Shown here: positions 49,492 to 58,211 of the stretch, one piece after another
How the letters are laid out: each line of letters begins with the position of its first letter
Numbering within the stretch: the stretch's first letter is position 1
Assembly (NCBI RefSeq): GCF_008084145.1
Contig: NZ_VSDO01000004.1
Span: 758,202 to 822,201, forward strand
DNA from: Paenibacillus faecis
Lineage (GTDB): Bacteria > Bacillota > Bacilli > Paenibacillales > Paenibacillaceae
Length of the DNA: 64,000 nucleotides
Direction of reading: 5' to 3'
The notes under the pieces: generated by a model
Database searches by the model: none
What the model saw: the letters and a program-made list of their open reading frames with translations, nothing else
What the model was told of the DNA's origin: nothing
Program-made: the position numbers and the translations under genes

Positions 49492-50790
49492 ATGCAAGAA
49501 AACATAGAAAACAAGGTAAGTAAGGAGAGCACGGAGATTACAGAGAATACGGAGAATACGGAGAACAAACAATATTTCGGTACGGAGCTGTTGAAGTGGT
49601 ACGAACGATCCAAACGGGACTTGCCTTGGCGGAGACATCGGGACCCTTACTACATTTGGGTCTCGGAAATTATGCTGCAGCAGACCCGGGTGGATACCGT
49701 CATCCCTTATTTTCAACGGTTTATCGAACGGTTCCCTACGCTGAAGGATTTGGCCGAAGCGCCGGAGGAAGATGTTCTGAAATGCTGGGAAGGGCTCGGT
49801 TACTACTCCCGGGCCCGCAATCTGCAGGCCGCCGCGCGCCAGGTGGTGGAGCGGCACGGCGGCACGGTGCCGTCCGTGAAGGCGGAGGTCGCCGCGCTTA
49901 AAGGCGTCGGACCGTACACGACCGGTGCGATTTTGAGCATCGCCTTCAACCAGCCGGAGCCGGCGGTCGACGGAAACGTCATGCGGGTGCTGTCGCGGTA
50001 CTTCCTGATCCGGGAGGATATCATGAAGACGGGGACCCGCACGCGGATGGAAGAGCTGGCCGCGAGCCTTATCCCCCGGGGGCGGGCCGCGGATTTCAAC
50101 CAGGCGCTCATGGAGCTCGGCGCGTTGATCTGCACGCCGAAGTCGCCGAGCTGCCTGGTCTGCCCGGTGATGGCCCGCTGTGCCGCGCGCCTGGAAGGCG
50201 CGGAGGATGCCTTGCCGGTGAAGAGCAAGGCGAAGCCGCCGCGGCCGGAGTACCGGCTCGTCGCCCTCGTCGAGGGCGATGGGGAGCACGCCGGCCGCGT
50301 GCTCGTCCGCCGGCGTCCGGCGTCGGGGCTGCTTGCGCGGATGTGGGAGCTGCCCCACATCCCCGCCGCCGCGGACGCCGGCGAAGGCGCCGGCCTGCCG
50401 GACGGGCCGGCGATGGATCGGCTCGCCGCGGCCCTGGCGGCGGCGGGCTTTCCCGCGCAGCCGGCAGGATTCGTGATGAACGCGGAGCATACGTTCAGTC
50501 ACATCCACTGGAATCTGCGCGTCTACCGCTTTTCGGCCGCGGCGGATTCCGCTTTCCCGGCCGCATATACGCCGTCGCCCGCATCTTACGGCGGTGCCAC
50601 GGACATGGCGTTCGTGGCCGAAGCGGGCGCAGCGATGGAGGAAGGCGTATTGCCCCTTTCGATGGTATCGGCTTCGCCGGACTCATCGCGGGGCGAACTT
50701 GAAGAGTATCGCTGGATCAGTAAAGCGGATATGGAAGGCCTGGCGTTTCCCAATGTGTTTTTGCGGATTCTAAGCGGTGTTTTTAACTAA
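49492..50790 (+). CDS. mutY: A/G-specific adenine glycosylase
   Basis: 432 residues. The HhH-GPD domain has WVSEIMLQQTRVDTVIPYF (catalytic Glu), helix-hairpin-helix LKGVGPYTTGAI and VDGNVMRVLSRY (catalytic Asp), the 4Fe-4S cluster is CTPKSPSCLVCPVMARC (CX6CX2CX5C), and a C-terminal NUDIX-like 8-oxoG-recognition domain starts about 245. It removes A paired with 8-oxoG. The first ~26 residues (TEITENTENTENK) come from a short DNA repeat and lie outside the conserved fold. The 3' half is very GC-rich. Confidence 0.94.
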   Translation: MQENIENKVSKESTEITENTENTENKQYFGTELLKWYERSKRDLPWRRHRDPYYIWVSEIMLQQTRVDTVIPYFQRFIERFPTLKDLAEAPEEDVLKCWEGLGYYSRARNLQAAARQVVERHGGTVPSVKAEVAALKGVGPYTTGAILSIAFNQPEPAVDGNVMRVLSRYFLIREDIMKTGTRTRMEELAASLIPRGRAADFNQALMELGALICTPKSPSCLVCPVMARCAARLEGAEDALPVKSKAKPPRPEYRLVALVEGDGEHAGRVLVRRRPASGLLARMWELPHIPAAADAGEGAGLPDGPAMDRLAAALAAAGFPAQPAGFVMNAEHTFSHIHWNLRVYRFSAAADSAFPAAYTPSPASYGGATDMAFVAEAGAAMEEGVLPLSMVSASPDSSRGELEEYRWISKADMEGLAFPNVFLRILSGVFN

Positions 50791-50848
50791 GGCAACCGGC
50801 CGCGCGAAGGTGTTTACATGTGACATATAATACTAAATAGGTAAGTTG

Positions 50849-50874
50849 AAAACCGCGTGTTGCGGTTTTTTTCT
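50849..50874 (+). terminator. Rho-independent terminator after mutY
   Basis: AAAACCGC and GCGGTTTT form an 8-bp stem with a GTGTT loop, followed by T residues. Confidence 0.85.
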
Positions 50875-51090
50875 TTTTCGGGTTTAACTGGAGTTGTGTA
50901 TTTATACAAATTCATCGACTGCGGCCGCGCGCCTCGATGTAACCAGATAGGAGAGTAAGGTGAGAACAGGCGGTGCAAGAGGGGGCGGCATCCCTGGGGG
51001 AGGTCGGTTTAAACAACCGGGAGCGGCTCGAAAGCCATAAAGTCTGTAATGTCCATTAGAGCAGCCGCCGTGGGTGCTGCATCGATTTCT

Positions 51091-52187
51091 CCGTTACTGT
51101 AACTGTCGTGAGGGCCATGCCCTATCCAGAAGGCCCGACGAACAAATTCTAACGGAAGCCATAGCGGCTATTTCGTCCTTTCGGGACGAATAGAAATTCT
51201 AACGGACGCAGTAGCGGCTAATTCGGCAAAAAGAGCTCCGTTTGGCGATGAAACCCGCAAATAGGCGCTACTATTTCCGTTAGAATTTAGAAAGGGGCAG
51301 TTTTGGCGAAATAGCGGCTATTATTTCCGTTACTGTAACTGTCGTGAGCGCCATGCCCCATTCAGAAGGCCTGACGAAAAATCTAACGGAAGCCATAGCG
51401 GCTATTTCGTCCTTTCGGGACGAATGGAGATTCTAACGGACGCAGTAGCGGCTAATTCGGCAAAAAGAGCTCCGTTTGGCGATGAAACCCGCAAATAGGC
51501 GCTACTATTTCCGTTAGAATTTAGAAAGGGGCAGTTTTGGCGAAATAGCCGCTATTATTTCCGTTAGAGCAACGTCGTCGATCGCATCGCGCTACTTAGC
51601 CCGTTAGAGTAACCATTGTGAGCACTGTATTTACTCTGTCCGTTAGAGTAACCATTGATAGCACCGTATCTACTCTTCCGTTAGAGTAACCATTGAGAGC
51701 GCCGCATTTACTCTGCCCGTTAGAGTAACCATTGAGAGCGCCGCATTTACTCTGCCCGTTAGAGTAACCATTGTGAGCACTGTATTTACTCTGTCCGTTA
51801 GAGTAACCATTTAGAGCACTGTATCTACTCTGTCTGTTAGAGAAACCATTGAGAGCACCGTATCTACTCTGTCTGTTAGAGTAACCATTGAGAGCACCGC
51901 ATTTACTCTGTCCGCTAGAGTAACCATTGAGAGCGCCGCATCGACTATCTCCGTTACTGTAAACTGTCGTGAGCATCATGCCCTAACCAGAAGGCCCGAC
52001 GAACAAATTCTAACGGAAGCCATAGCGGCTATTTCGTCCTTTCGGGACGAATGGAAATTCTAACGGACGCAGTAGCGGCTATTTCGGCAAAAAGAGCTCC
52101 GTTTGGCGGTGAAACCCGCAAATAGGCGCTACTATTTCCGTTAGAATTTAGAAAGGGGCAGTTTTGGCGAAATAGCGGCTATTATGT
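51091..52187. repeat. Three ~236-bp repeat units with internal inverted repeats
   Basis: Copies at 51091-51326, 51327-51560 and 51951-52187 are about 95% alike. Each starts CCGTTACTGTAA and holds TCTAACGGAAGCCATAGCGG, TCGTCCTTTCGGGACGA and a large hairpin with arms AAATTCTAACGG and CCGTTAGAATTT plus AGTAGCG/CGCTACT. No gene is seen from 50791 to 52483; the remaining non-repeat stretch 50875-51090 shows nothing recognisable. Confidence 0.9.
51561..51950. repeat. 39-bp tandem repeat array (minisatellite)
   Basis: Nine units at 51601-51950 (eight of 39 bases, one of 38) on the theme CCGTTAGAGTAACCATTGAG...TACTCTGT, preceded at 51561 by a 40-base relative (CCGTTAGAGCAACGTCGTCG). Units abut without spacers, so it is not CRISPR. 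Further degenerate units starting CCGYTAGAG run from 52188 to about 52400. Confidence 0.92.
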
Positions 52188-52400
52188 CCGTTAGAGCAAC
52201 GTCGTCGATCGCATCGCGCTACTTAATCCGTTAGAGCAACGTCGTCGATCGCATCGCAATCACATTACTCTGCCCGCTAGAGCCCCGTCGATCGCACCGC
52301 AATTTACTCTGCCCGTTAGAGCCCCATTGTGAGCGCCACTTCGTCTCTGCCAGTTAGAGCCCCGTGAGAGCCCGGGGCCCCGCCTACGATATCAGCTAGA
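52188..52400. repeat. Degenerate CCGTTAGAG units
   Basis: Five or six units of 38-46 bases, beginning CCGTTAGAGC, CCGCTAGAGC or CAGTTAGAGC, with GTCGTCGATCGCATCGC inside the first two. They fade towards 52400. Confidence 0.75.
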
Positions 52401-52440
52401 GCCCCCGGGACGGGGAGCGGCGTCCGGATACGAAAAAAAG

Positions 52441-52456
52441 CCTGCAGATTTGCAGG
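52441..52456. repeat. CCTGCAGATTTGCAGG palindrome
   Basis: One further copy of the palindromic motif seen at 11.9-12.1 and 32.6-32.8 kb. On the minus strand it lies behind the 73-residue gene and is followed by a run of T residues, so it may act as that gene's terminator. Confidence 0.65.
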
Positions 52457-52483
52457 CGTTCGCACTCGCATCACTAAGGCAGG

Positions 52484-52705
52484 TTACATCATCCGGTTTT
52501 CCTGGTCTTTCATATGGTTCTGCTGATCGGGCTCATGGTGGCTGTCCGCCGAAACTTGCCCTTGGTCGGTCGGGGTGTCGCCGCTGACGCTGCGGGCGAA
52601 GTTGGTGAATTGCTGCTTCTGCTTGTCGGCCGCATGCTTGGCCTGGAGCAGTTCCTGCGGGTCGTTGGTCAACCCGTTTTGCTTGTCGCTGGACTTGTCG
52701 GACAT
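52484..52705 (-). CDS. Small hydrophilic protein (73 aa), unknown function
   Basis: MSDKSSDKQNGLTNDPQELLQAKHAADKQKQQFTNFARSVSG..., ending HMKDQENRMM. It is rich in Asp, Gln, Lys and His, without cysteine or hydrophobic segment, and probably largely unfolded. AGGAGGG lies 6 bases before the ATG, which strongly supports translation. It resembles the 57-residue protein at 32286 in composition only. A role in spores or desiccation is a guess. Confidence 0.7.
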   Translation of the reverse strand: MSDKSSDKQNGLTNDPQELLQAKHAADKQKQQFTNFARSVSGDTPTDQGQVSADSHHEPDQQNHMKDQENRMM

Positions 52706-53120
52706 GAAAATCCCTCCTGATCCTGATGGTTTCGCCAGTCACCTACATCACGCTAATCAACGAAAAGGGGCGTTCGAACGCTGTAAGTGCGGATGGGTTC
52801 CATGTGTATTATGGTGCCAATTTTAATGAATATGCATCGCCCCCCCGCAGAGCGCCCTTTTCCCTTTGTTTACCACTTACCCTTTTCCGGTAAATACAAA
52901 CGAATTGTAAAATTGAAAACAACATTTTCACAACTGGTATACAATTACATTAATAGCATTTTCATTTCCATTACTAGAAATATATTATTAATAAATCAAT
53001 GTAAACGCTTCATATAAAGCGCTTTCAGAAGAAAATTGATGTATTTCGTAGATTTATATGGTTTAATGGACAAGGAAGCAGTATTTTCTCGTTTTTTGTC
53101 TTGTTTTAATTATTTGGTTG

Positions 53121-53150
53121 ATGTAAAAAGGCACCGCTCTTTTTTTACAT
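53121..53150. promoter_or_regulatory. Inverted repeat upstream of the GNAT gene
   Basis: ATGTAAAAA (53121-53129) and TTTTTACAT (53142-53150) flank GGCACCGCTCTT, 36 bases before the start codon; an operator or RNA hairpin. The rest of the 480-base gap (52706-53186) is AT-rich and shows no gene. Confidence 0.4.
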
Positions 53151-53186
53151 GAATCTATCATATGCAGAGAAAAGGGAGATCATTGC

Positions 53187-53630
53187 ATGCGTATTCGTTC
53201 CTTCCAGTTGAGTGATGTTAATCAGGTGATGGAGCTTTTGCAGGTGGCTTTAATGGAAGACTGCTATGAAGACACAAAGCGGGCGTTTGCCAGACAGTTG
53301 TCCTGGGATTCGGAATTGATCATGATCGCGGAAGTGGATGGGGAAATTGTAGGCACGCTGATCGGCACGATTGATCAAAATACGGGCTTCATTTACCGGA
53401 CCGCCGTTCATCCGGACTACCGCCGTCAAGGCGTGGGCAAAAATCTCGTCACAGCGATGGAACAAAAGTTCCAACAACGCAACGTACGTCAAATCATGAT
53501 CGCTGGAGATCCTCACAATAAAGCGATCGCGCCTCTTTACGAGGCTATGGGTTATGGCGCGAGCAAATTCCTGGAGGCATTTCAAAAGCTGGGCATTGCT
53601 GCGGTAAGCTCCCTGTCGGGATCCAGATAA
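53187..53630 (+). CDS. GNAT-family acetyltransferase
   Basis: 147 residues, Acetyltransf_1 fold: IRSFQLSDVNQVMELLQVAL, MIAEVDGEIVGTLIGTID, YRTAVHPDYRRQGVGKNLVTAMEQKFQQRNVRQIMI with the acetyl-CoA loop RRQGVG, then LYEAMGY. It is close to YpeA/RimI-like enzymes of unknown target. AAGGGAG lies upstream of the ATG. Confidence 0.88.
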   Translation: MRIRSFQLSDVNQVMELLQVALMEDCYEDTKRAFARQLSWDSELIMIAEVDGEIVGTLIGTIDQNTGFIYRTAVHPDYRRQGVGKNLVTAMEQKFQQRNVRQIMIAGDPHNKAIAPLYEAMGYGASKFLEAFQKLGIAAVSSLSGSR

Positions 53631-53765
53631 AGAAGAGAATATAACGTTCTGTCATATTTTGCAGAAATTTAGCATATCTCCCGCCCGTTGCAAAAGGGTG
53701 CGCGATATGCTTTTCTATTATGTAGGGGATGAACCCCGCTTATCATGAAATTTGAGGTGTGCCCA

Positions 53766-54371
53766 ATGGAACCTAGCCATCAGGATACGAACCGGCCAAA
53801 GGCGGGCAAGGGAATGTATTCCGCCAAGAATAAAAAAGCTCCGGAGGGCTGGATGGCCGAGTTATGGGATTGGACGAAGACCGTGCTGATCGCTTTTGCG
53901 GTCATGGTGGTTTTGAATATATTCGTGTTTAACCTGTCCCTGGTTCGGGGAGAATCGATGGAACCTACGCTGGAGGAACGGGAGCGGCTTTTCGTCGATA
54001 AGATCGTCTACCGCTTTACGGATCCCAAGCACGGTGAAGTGGTTGTACTGAAAGATCCGAGTTCCGACCCGGACAAAAAACCATTTTTGGTTAAGCGAGT
54101 CGTGGCCGTGCCGGGACAAACGGTAGAAATCCGCGACCGGCGGCTGTACGTTGACGGACAGGTGCAGAATGAGCCTTACACCGATACGGTGATCGAAGGG
54201 GAAGGAATGCCTCCCGTTACTTTGGGCGAGGAAGAATACTTCGTAATGGGGGATAACCGTCATGCCGGGGAGAGCAAGGACAGCCGGTATTTCGGGAGCG
54301 TCAAGAAAAGCTGGATCGTCGGCCGGGCGGAGTTTGTGTTCTGGCCCATCACCAAAATACGCGGTTTATAG
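53766..54371 (+). CDS. lepB: Signal peptidase I (SipT/LepB type)
   Basis: 202 residues. A cytoplasmic N-terminus is followed by one membrane helix (TVLIAFAVMVVLNIFVFNLSLV, ~38-60) and then the catalytic domain with serine in VRGESMEPTL and lysine in KPFLVKRVVAVPGQTVEI; box E is GDNRHAGESKDSRYFGSV. It removes signal peptides on the outer face. The ATG at 53766 with GAGGTG upstream is preferred to the ATG at 53745. The downstream rnhA is close and may be read from the same transcript. Confidence 0.92.
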   Translation: MEPSHQDTNRPKAGKGMYSAKNKKAPEGWMAELWDWTKTVLIAFAVMVVLNIFVFNLSLVRGESMEPTLEERERLFVDKIVYRFTDPKHGEVVVLKDPSSDPDKKPFLVKRVVAVPGQTVEIRDRRLYVDGQVQNEPYTDTVIEGEGMPPVTLGEEEYFVMGDNRHAGESKDSRYFGSVKKSWIVGRAEFVFWPITKIRGL

Positions 54372-54402
54372 TTCGAAACGCGAAATGTTGGAGGTTGTTG
54401 GA

Positions 54403-54846
54403 TTGAAAGAGATTATGATTTATACCGATGGAGCCTGTTCGGGCAACCCCGGTCCCGGCGGTTGGGGAGCGGTTCTCTTATACAACGGGCATCGGAAGGA
54501 GATGTCGGGAGGAGAACCGATGACCACCAACAACCGGATGGAAATCCAGGCGGTCATTTCGGCGCTCAGCCAATTGAAGGAGCCTTGCCGGGTTAAGGTG
54601 TACAGCGATTCGGCCTATGTCGTTAACTGCTTTCAGCAGGGTTGGATTCGCGGCTGGCTGAAGAACGGCTGGAAGAACAGCAAGAACCAGCCTGTGGAGA
54701 ATAAGGAGCTGTGGCAGGAATTATGGCGGCTCATGGGGATTCATGAGGTGGAGTACGTCAAGGTCAAAGGCCACAGTGACAACGAACTCAATAACCATTG
54801 CGATCTGTTGGCCAGAGAGGCGATCAAGCGGCTGATCTCGAAGTAA
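54403..54846 (+). CDS. rnhA: Ribonuclease HI
   Basis: 147 residues. The catalytic acidic residues are visible in IYTDGACSGNPGPGGWGAV (Asp), MEIQAVI (Glu), YSDSAYV (Asp) and NHCDLLAREA (Asp); GHSDNELN holds the flexible-loop histidine. It cuts the RNA of RNA-DNA hybrids. The basic handle helix (WIRGWLKNGWKNSKNQPVENK) is present. The TTG at 54403 has GGAGG 8 bases upstream; an ATG four codons later would truncate the first strand. Confidence 0.93.
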   Translation: MKEIMIYTDGACSGNPGPGGWGAVLLYNGHRKEMSGGEPMTTNNRMEIQAVISALSQLKEPCRVKVYSDSAYVVNCFQQGWIRGWLKNGWKNSKNQPVENKELWQELWRLMGIHEVEYVKVKGHSDNELNNHCDLLAREAIKRLISK

Positions 54847-54907
54847 CGGGGCGACAAGCAAAAAAAAATAAAAGAACAGCATGATTTAAGCAGAAGGAGG
54901 CTTGGAG

Positions 54908-56092
54908 ATGGCGATGACCGAAAACGCAAGCGCCGGCGGTGCCGGAGCGGGTTATGCCCGCTGGGACGCGTTGAAGCGCGAGATTCAGGAGGCCGCGCCA
55001 TCGCTGGGGATCGACACAATCGGGTTTGCGTCGGCAGACCCTTTTTTGTCGCTGAAATCGATCCTGCTGGACCGGCGCGAAAAAGGATATGAATCCGGTT
55101 TTGAGGAACCGGATATCGACAAGCGCATTTATCCGGAGCTCTCGCTGGAGCAGCCGGCTTCGCTGATTGCGATCGCGGTGGCTTATCCGTCCAAGATGGA
55201 AAACCCGCCTAAGTCGGAGCCGGGGCAACGCCGGGGAATCCTGGCCAGATCGGCCTGGGGACAGGATTATCATCAGGTCCTGAGGCAGGCGATGGCCAAA
55301 TTGCAGGCGTTCATCGCCGAGCGGGTGCCGGATGCGCGGATCGAAAGTATGGTCGATACGGGAGCACTTTCGGACCGGGCGGTGGCCCAACGCGCGGGAA
55401 TCGGATTTTATGGCAAAAACTGCGCGATCATTTCGCCGGAATTCGGCTCCTGGATTTACTTGGGGGAGCTGATCACCAATATCCCGTTCCGCCCGGACAC
55501 CCCGGTAACGGAGGATTGCGGCGACTGTACCAAATGTCTGGACGCTTGTCCGACAGGTGCGTTGGTGGAGCCGGGGGTGCTTAATGCGCAGCGGTGCATC
55601 TCTTTTTTGACGCAGACCAAAGGTTTTGTGGAAGAGGAATTTATGTTGAAAATCGGGAACCGCCTGTACGGCTGCGATACCTGTCAGGTGGTATGCCCGA
55701 AAAACAAAGGAAAGTCCTGGAACCACCGTCCCGAGCTGCTGCCGGATCCCGAAACGGCAAAACCTTTGCTGCTGCCGCTGCTCGATATAAGCAACCGGGA
55801 ATTCAAGGAGCGGTTCGGCAACAGCGCCGCCGCCTGGCGGGGGAAGAAGCCGATTCAACGAAACGCGGTGATTGCGCTCGGGAACTTCAAAGATAGCTCC
55901 TCCGTGCCGAAATTAATAGATATCATGATACACGATCCGAGACCGGTTCTGCGGGGAACCGCCGCCTGGGCGTTAAGCCGGATTGGCGGGGAAGAGGCGC
56001 TGCTGGGGATCAAACGCGCGGCCGAAAGGGAAACCGACCCCGAGGTGCTGGAGCGTTTGGAAACCGCTCGCGCCAAACTGGAGGAATCGTGA
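54908..56092 (+). CDS. queG: Epoxyqueuosine reductase QueG
   Basis: 394 residues. A cobalamin-binding N-terminal region (LGIDTIGFASADPF, ARSAWGQDYHQVL) is followed by two 4Fe-4S motifs (CGDCTKCLDACPTGALV and CDTCQVVCPKN) and C-terminal HEAT-like repeats (~300-390) that hold tRNA. It performs the last step of queuosine formation in tRNA. The ATG at 54908 follows AAGGAGG by 7 bases. The pathway's first enzyme, FolE, is encoded three genes downstream. Confidence 0.95.
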   Translation: MAMTENASAGGAGAGYARWDALKREIQEAAPSLGIDTIGFASADPFLSLKSILLDRREKGYESGFEEPDIDKRIYPELSLEQPASLIAIAVAYPSKMENPPKSEPGQRRGILARSAWGQDYHQVLRQAMAKLQAFIAERVPDARIESMVDTGALSDRAVAQRAGIGFYGKNCAIISPEFGSWIYLGELITNIPFRPDTPVTEDCGDCTKCLDACPTGALVEPGVLNAQRCISFLTQTKGFVEEEFMLKIGNRLYGCDTCQVVCPKNKGKSWNHRPELLPDPETAKPLLLPLLDISNREFKERFGNSAAAWRGKKPIQRNAVIALGNFKDSSSVPKLIDIMIHDPRPVLRGTAAWALSRIGGEEALLGIKRAAERETDPEVLERLETARAKLEES

Positions 56093-56114
56093 TCTAGGCC
56101 TGGGAGGACAAGAC

Positions 56115-57149
56115 ATGAGATTTATCAGCGTGGAGGATATCGAACCGGGTCAACTGTTGGGGAAAACCGTGTATTCGGCCAACGGGACAGTGCTTCTGTC
56201 CGCGGGAATTCAATTGACGGTTTACATGATTAACACCCTGAAGAGAATCGGCGTTACGATGCTGTATATTAAAGATTCCGCCTTTGAGGATATCGAGATC
56301 GAGGATGTGCTCAGCGAGTCGACGAAACAAGCGGTGTTTAAGGATATGAGCGAAACGCTGCACGCCGTTCGTTCGGGCAAAGATTGGAACCCGCGGAAGA
56401 TCAGCGCTTCCGTGGATCAGCTTCTTCGGGATATTCTGAATCACAAGGATGTCCTGCTTCAGTTAACGGAGATTCGGACGGCGGACAATGCGGCATATTT
56501 GCACGCGGTGAACGTATGTCTGGTTTCGGCGATGATCGGGCTTAACCTCGGTCTGAATCAAGGGCAGCTGAAGGACCTGTCGATCGGTGCCCTCCTGCAT
56601 GATATCGGCAAAGGAAAACCGCTTCCGGATCACGCCGATCCCGAGGATCCCAAGAATCATCACACCTGGCGGGGATACGAAATTTTAAAGCAAAAGCGCG
56701 AGTTTAATTTGCTTATCGCGCATACGGCGCTCCAGCATCATGAACGCCTGAACGGGACGGGGGCTCCGAGAGGCTTGGAGCGGGAAGAGATTCATCTGTT
56801 TGCCAAAATCGTCGCCGCCGCCAATATGTACGACAACCTGATCGGCGGCGGGGACGCGAAAGGGCGGCCGATGCTGCCGCATGAGGCCTGCGAGGAGTTG
56901 ATGGCCTGTTCCGAACAACTGTTGGACAGGGATGTCCTCGTGGAGTTTACCCGTATTGTCTCGGTCTATCCGACCGGCACCGCGGTACGGCTGTCCACGA
57001 AAGAAACCGGCGTTGTGGTGCGCCAGCACCGCGGCCTTCCCGGGCGGCCTGCCGTCCGGATCGTCAGGGGAGCCGGCGATGAGATGGAAGTCAAAGAAGT
57101 GGATCTGGCCACGGAAACGACCGTGTTTATCGAGGCGGTTCTTGCTTGA
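56115..57149 (+). CDS. HD-GYP-like domain protein with altered GYP motif
   Basis: 344 residues. After an N-terminal DUF3391-like part (~1-120) comes an HD domain with the conserved chain H (LHAVNVCLV), HD (LLHDIGKG), H (KNHHTWRGYEIL), H (LIAHTALQHHERLNGTGAPRGL) and D (AAANMYDNL). The usual GYP is GAP here. The C-terminal ~90 residues form a small beta domain. True HD-GYP proteins hydrolyse c-di-GMP; with tyrosine changed, activity is uncertain. GGAGG lies upstream of the ATG, 22 bases after queG. Confidence 0.85.
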   Translation: MRFISVEDIEPGQLLGKTVYSANGTVLLSAGIQLTVYMINTLKRIGVTMLYIKDSAFEDIEIEDVLSESTKQAVFKDMSETLHAVRSGKDWNPRKISASVDQLLRDILNHKDVLLQLTEIRTADNAAYLHAVNVCLVSAMIGLNLGLNQGQLKDLSIGALLHDIGKGKPLPDHADPEDPKNHHTWRGYEILKQKREFNLLIAHTALQHHERLNGTGAPRGLEREEIHLFAKIVAAANMYDNLIGGGDAKGRPMLPHEACEELMACSEQLLDRDVLVEFTRIVSVYPTGTAVRLSTKETGVVVRQHRGLPGRPAVRIVRGAGDEMEVKEVDLATETTVFIEAVLA

Positions 57150-57237
57150 ATAGCCTGGTTTTGAATGCTATGATATGTTGAGTGTGCTGGCTGAATGGCT
57201 TGACGCATGATTTTTTGACACAGGGGTGGCTAACAAT

Positions 57238-57474
57238 ATGGATATCGTAATTCCTATTATTACGCTTATCGTCGGTTTGGTCGGCGGCTTTCTCATCGGA
57301 GTCTTTTATTTGCGCAGACAGCTGACGAAGATGCAAAGCGATCCGGAGATGCTGCAGAAAATGGCGAAACAGATGGGATATAATTTAAACAGCAAGCAGA
57401 TGCAGCGTGCCCAGCAAATGATGAAGAATCAAGGCCAAATGCCGCCTGCTGGCGGGAAACGCAGAAAGAAATAA
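57238..57474 (+). CDS. yneF: UPF0154 membrane protein YneF
   Basis: 78 residues. One N-terminal membrane helix (DIVIPIITLIVGLVGGFLIGVFYLRRQL) is followed by the family block LTKMQSDPEMLQKMAKQMGYNLNSKQMQRAQQMMKNQ and a basic tail. Conserved in Bacillales; function unknown. The ATG at 57238 with AGGGGTGG upstream is chosen over the GTG at 57226. folE follows 46 bases later. Confidence 0.9.
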   Translation: MDIVIPIITLIVGLVGGFLIGVFYLRRQLTKMQSDPEMLQKMAKQMGYNLNSKQMQRAQQMMKNQGQMPPAGGKRRKK

Positions 57475-57520
57475 GCGGGCCATTCTGGAAATCGGCTGGA
57501 CGGAAAGGAGGAGGCGCTAA

Positions 57521-58114
57521 ATGTCTGGAGTTAAAGATTACGTCAATACCCGGGTAGAAAGCAACCGTGAGCAGATTGAACATCATGTCCGCGAGATTCT
57601 CAAGCTCATCGGAGAGGACGTCGAACGGGAGGGGCTGCTGGAAACACCGGCCCGGGTGACCCGGATGTACGAGGAGATTTTCGGCGGTTATGAGGTGGAT
57701 CCCCGCGATGTGCTGGGAGTGACGTTCGATGAGAATCATGAAGAGCTCGTGATCGTCAAGGATATCGTCTATTACAGCCAATGCGAGCACCATATGGCGC
57801 CTTTCTTCGGCAAAGCGCATATTGGATACATTCCGAGCGGCAAGATCGCCGGGCTCAGCAAGCTGGCCCGCTTGGTGGAGGCGGTTACCCGCCGTTTGCA
57901 GGTACAGGAGCGAATCACTTCGCAGATCGCCGACATTATCGACGAGGTGCTGAAGCCGCAAGGGGTCATGGTCGTCGTGGAAGGCGAGCATCTTTGCATG
58001 TGCGCTCGGGGCGTGAAGAAGCCGGGCAGCAAAACGGTAACTTCGGCCGTGCGCGGTACATTTCGGAGTGATGCCGCTTCCAGAGCGGAATTTCTGTCCC
58101 TCATCAAAGAGTAG
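57521..58114 (+). CDS. folE: GTP cyclohydrolase I
   Basis: 197 residues. Zinc ligands and active-site residues are in YYSQCEHHMAPFFGKAHIGYIPSGKIAGLSKLARLVE and EGEHLCMCARGVKKPGSKTVTSAVRG. It makes dihydroneopterin triphosphate from GTP, feeding both folate and queuosine. Near to queG, so tRNA modification may be part of its role here. GGAAAGGAGGAGG lies just before the ATG. Confidence 0.95.
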   Translation: MSGVKDYVNTRVESNREQIEHHVREILKLIGEDVEREGLLETPARVTRMYEEIFGGYEVDPRDVLGVTFDENHEELVIVKDIVYYSQCEHHMAPFFGKAHIGYIPSGKIAGLSKLARLVEAVTRRLQVQERITSQIADIIDEVLKPQGVMVVVEGEHLCMCARGVKKPGSKTVTSAVRGTFRSDAASRAEFLSLIKE

Positions 58115-58129
58115 TTCCAGTTCGTTTAT

Positions 58130-58181
58130 AAAAAAAGGGTTGTTCCCAGGCGCATACGGCCGTGGGGGACAACCCTTTTTT
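58130..58181. terminator. Bidirectional terminator
   Basis: AAAAAAGGGTTGT pairs with ACAACCCTTTTTT with an inner GC-rich pairing; A and T runs on both sides serve folE on + and the superoxide dismutase gene on -. Confidence 0.88.
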
Positions 58182-58211
58182 GCCAGAAACCGAAGGGCAA
58201 TTCGACACGGC

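Noticed and set aside
51601..51950. Possible CRISPR array
   Set aside because: Units abut without unique spacers, the period is 39 bases throughout, and no cas genes are in the window. It is a minisatellite.
51596..51979. Minus-strand open frame with 13-residue repeats (GYSNGQSKCGALN)
   Set aside because: It follows the 39-bp tandem repeat, which keeps any frame open because 39 is divisible by three. The one 38-base unit shifts the frame and the reading simply changes to another repeat, so there is no frame constraint. No ribosome site.
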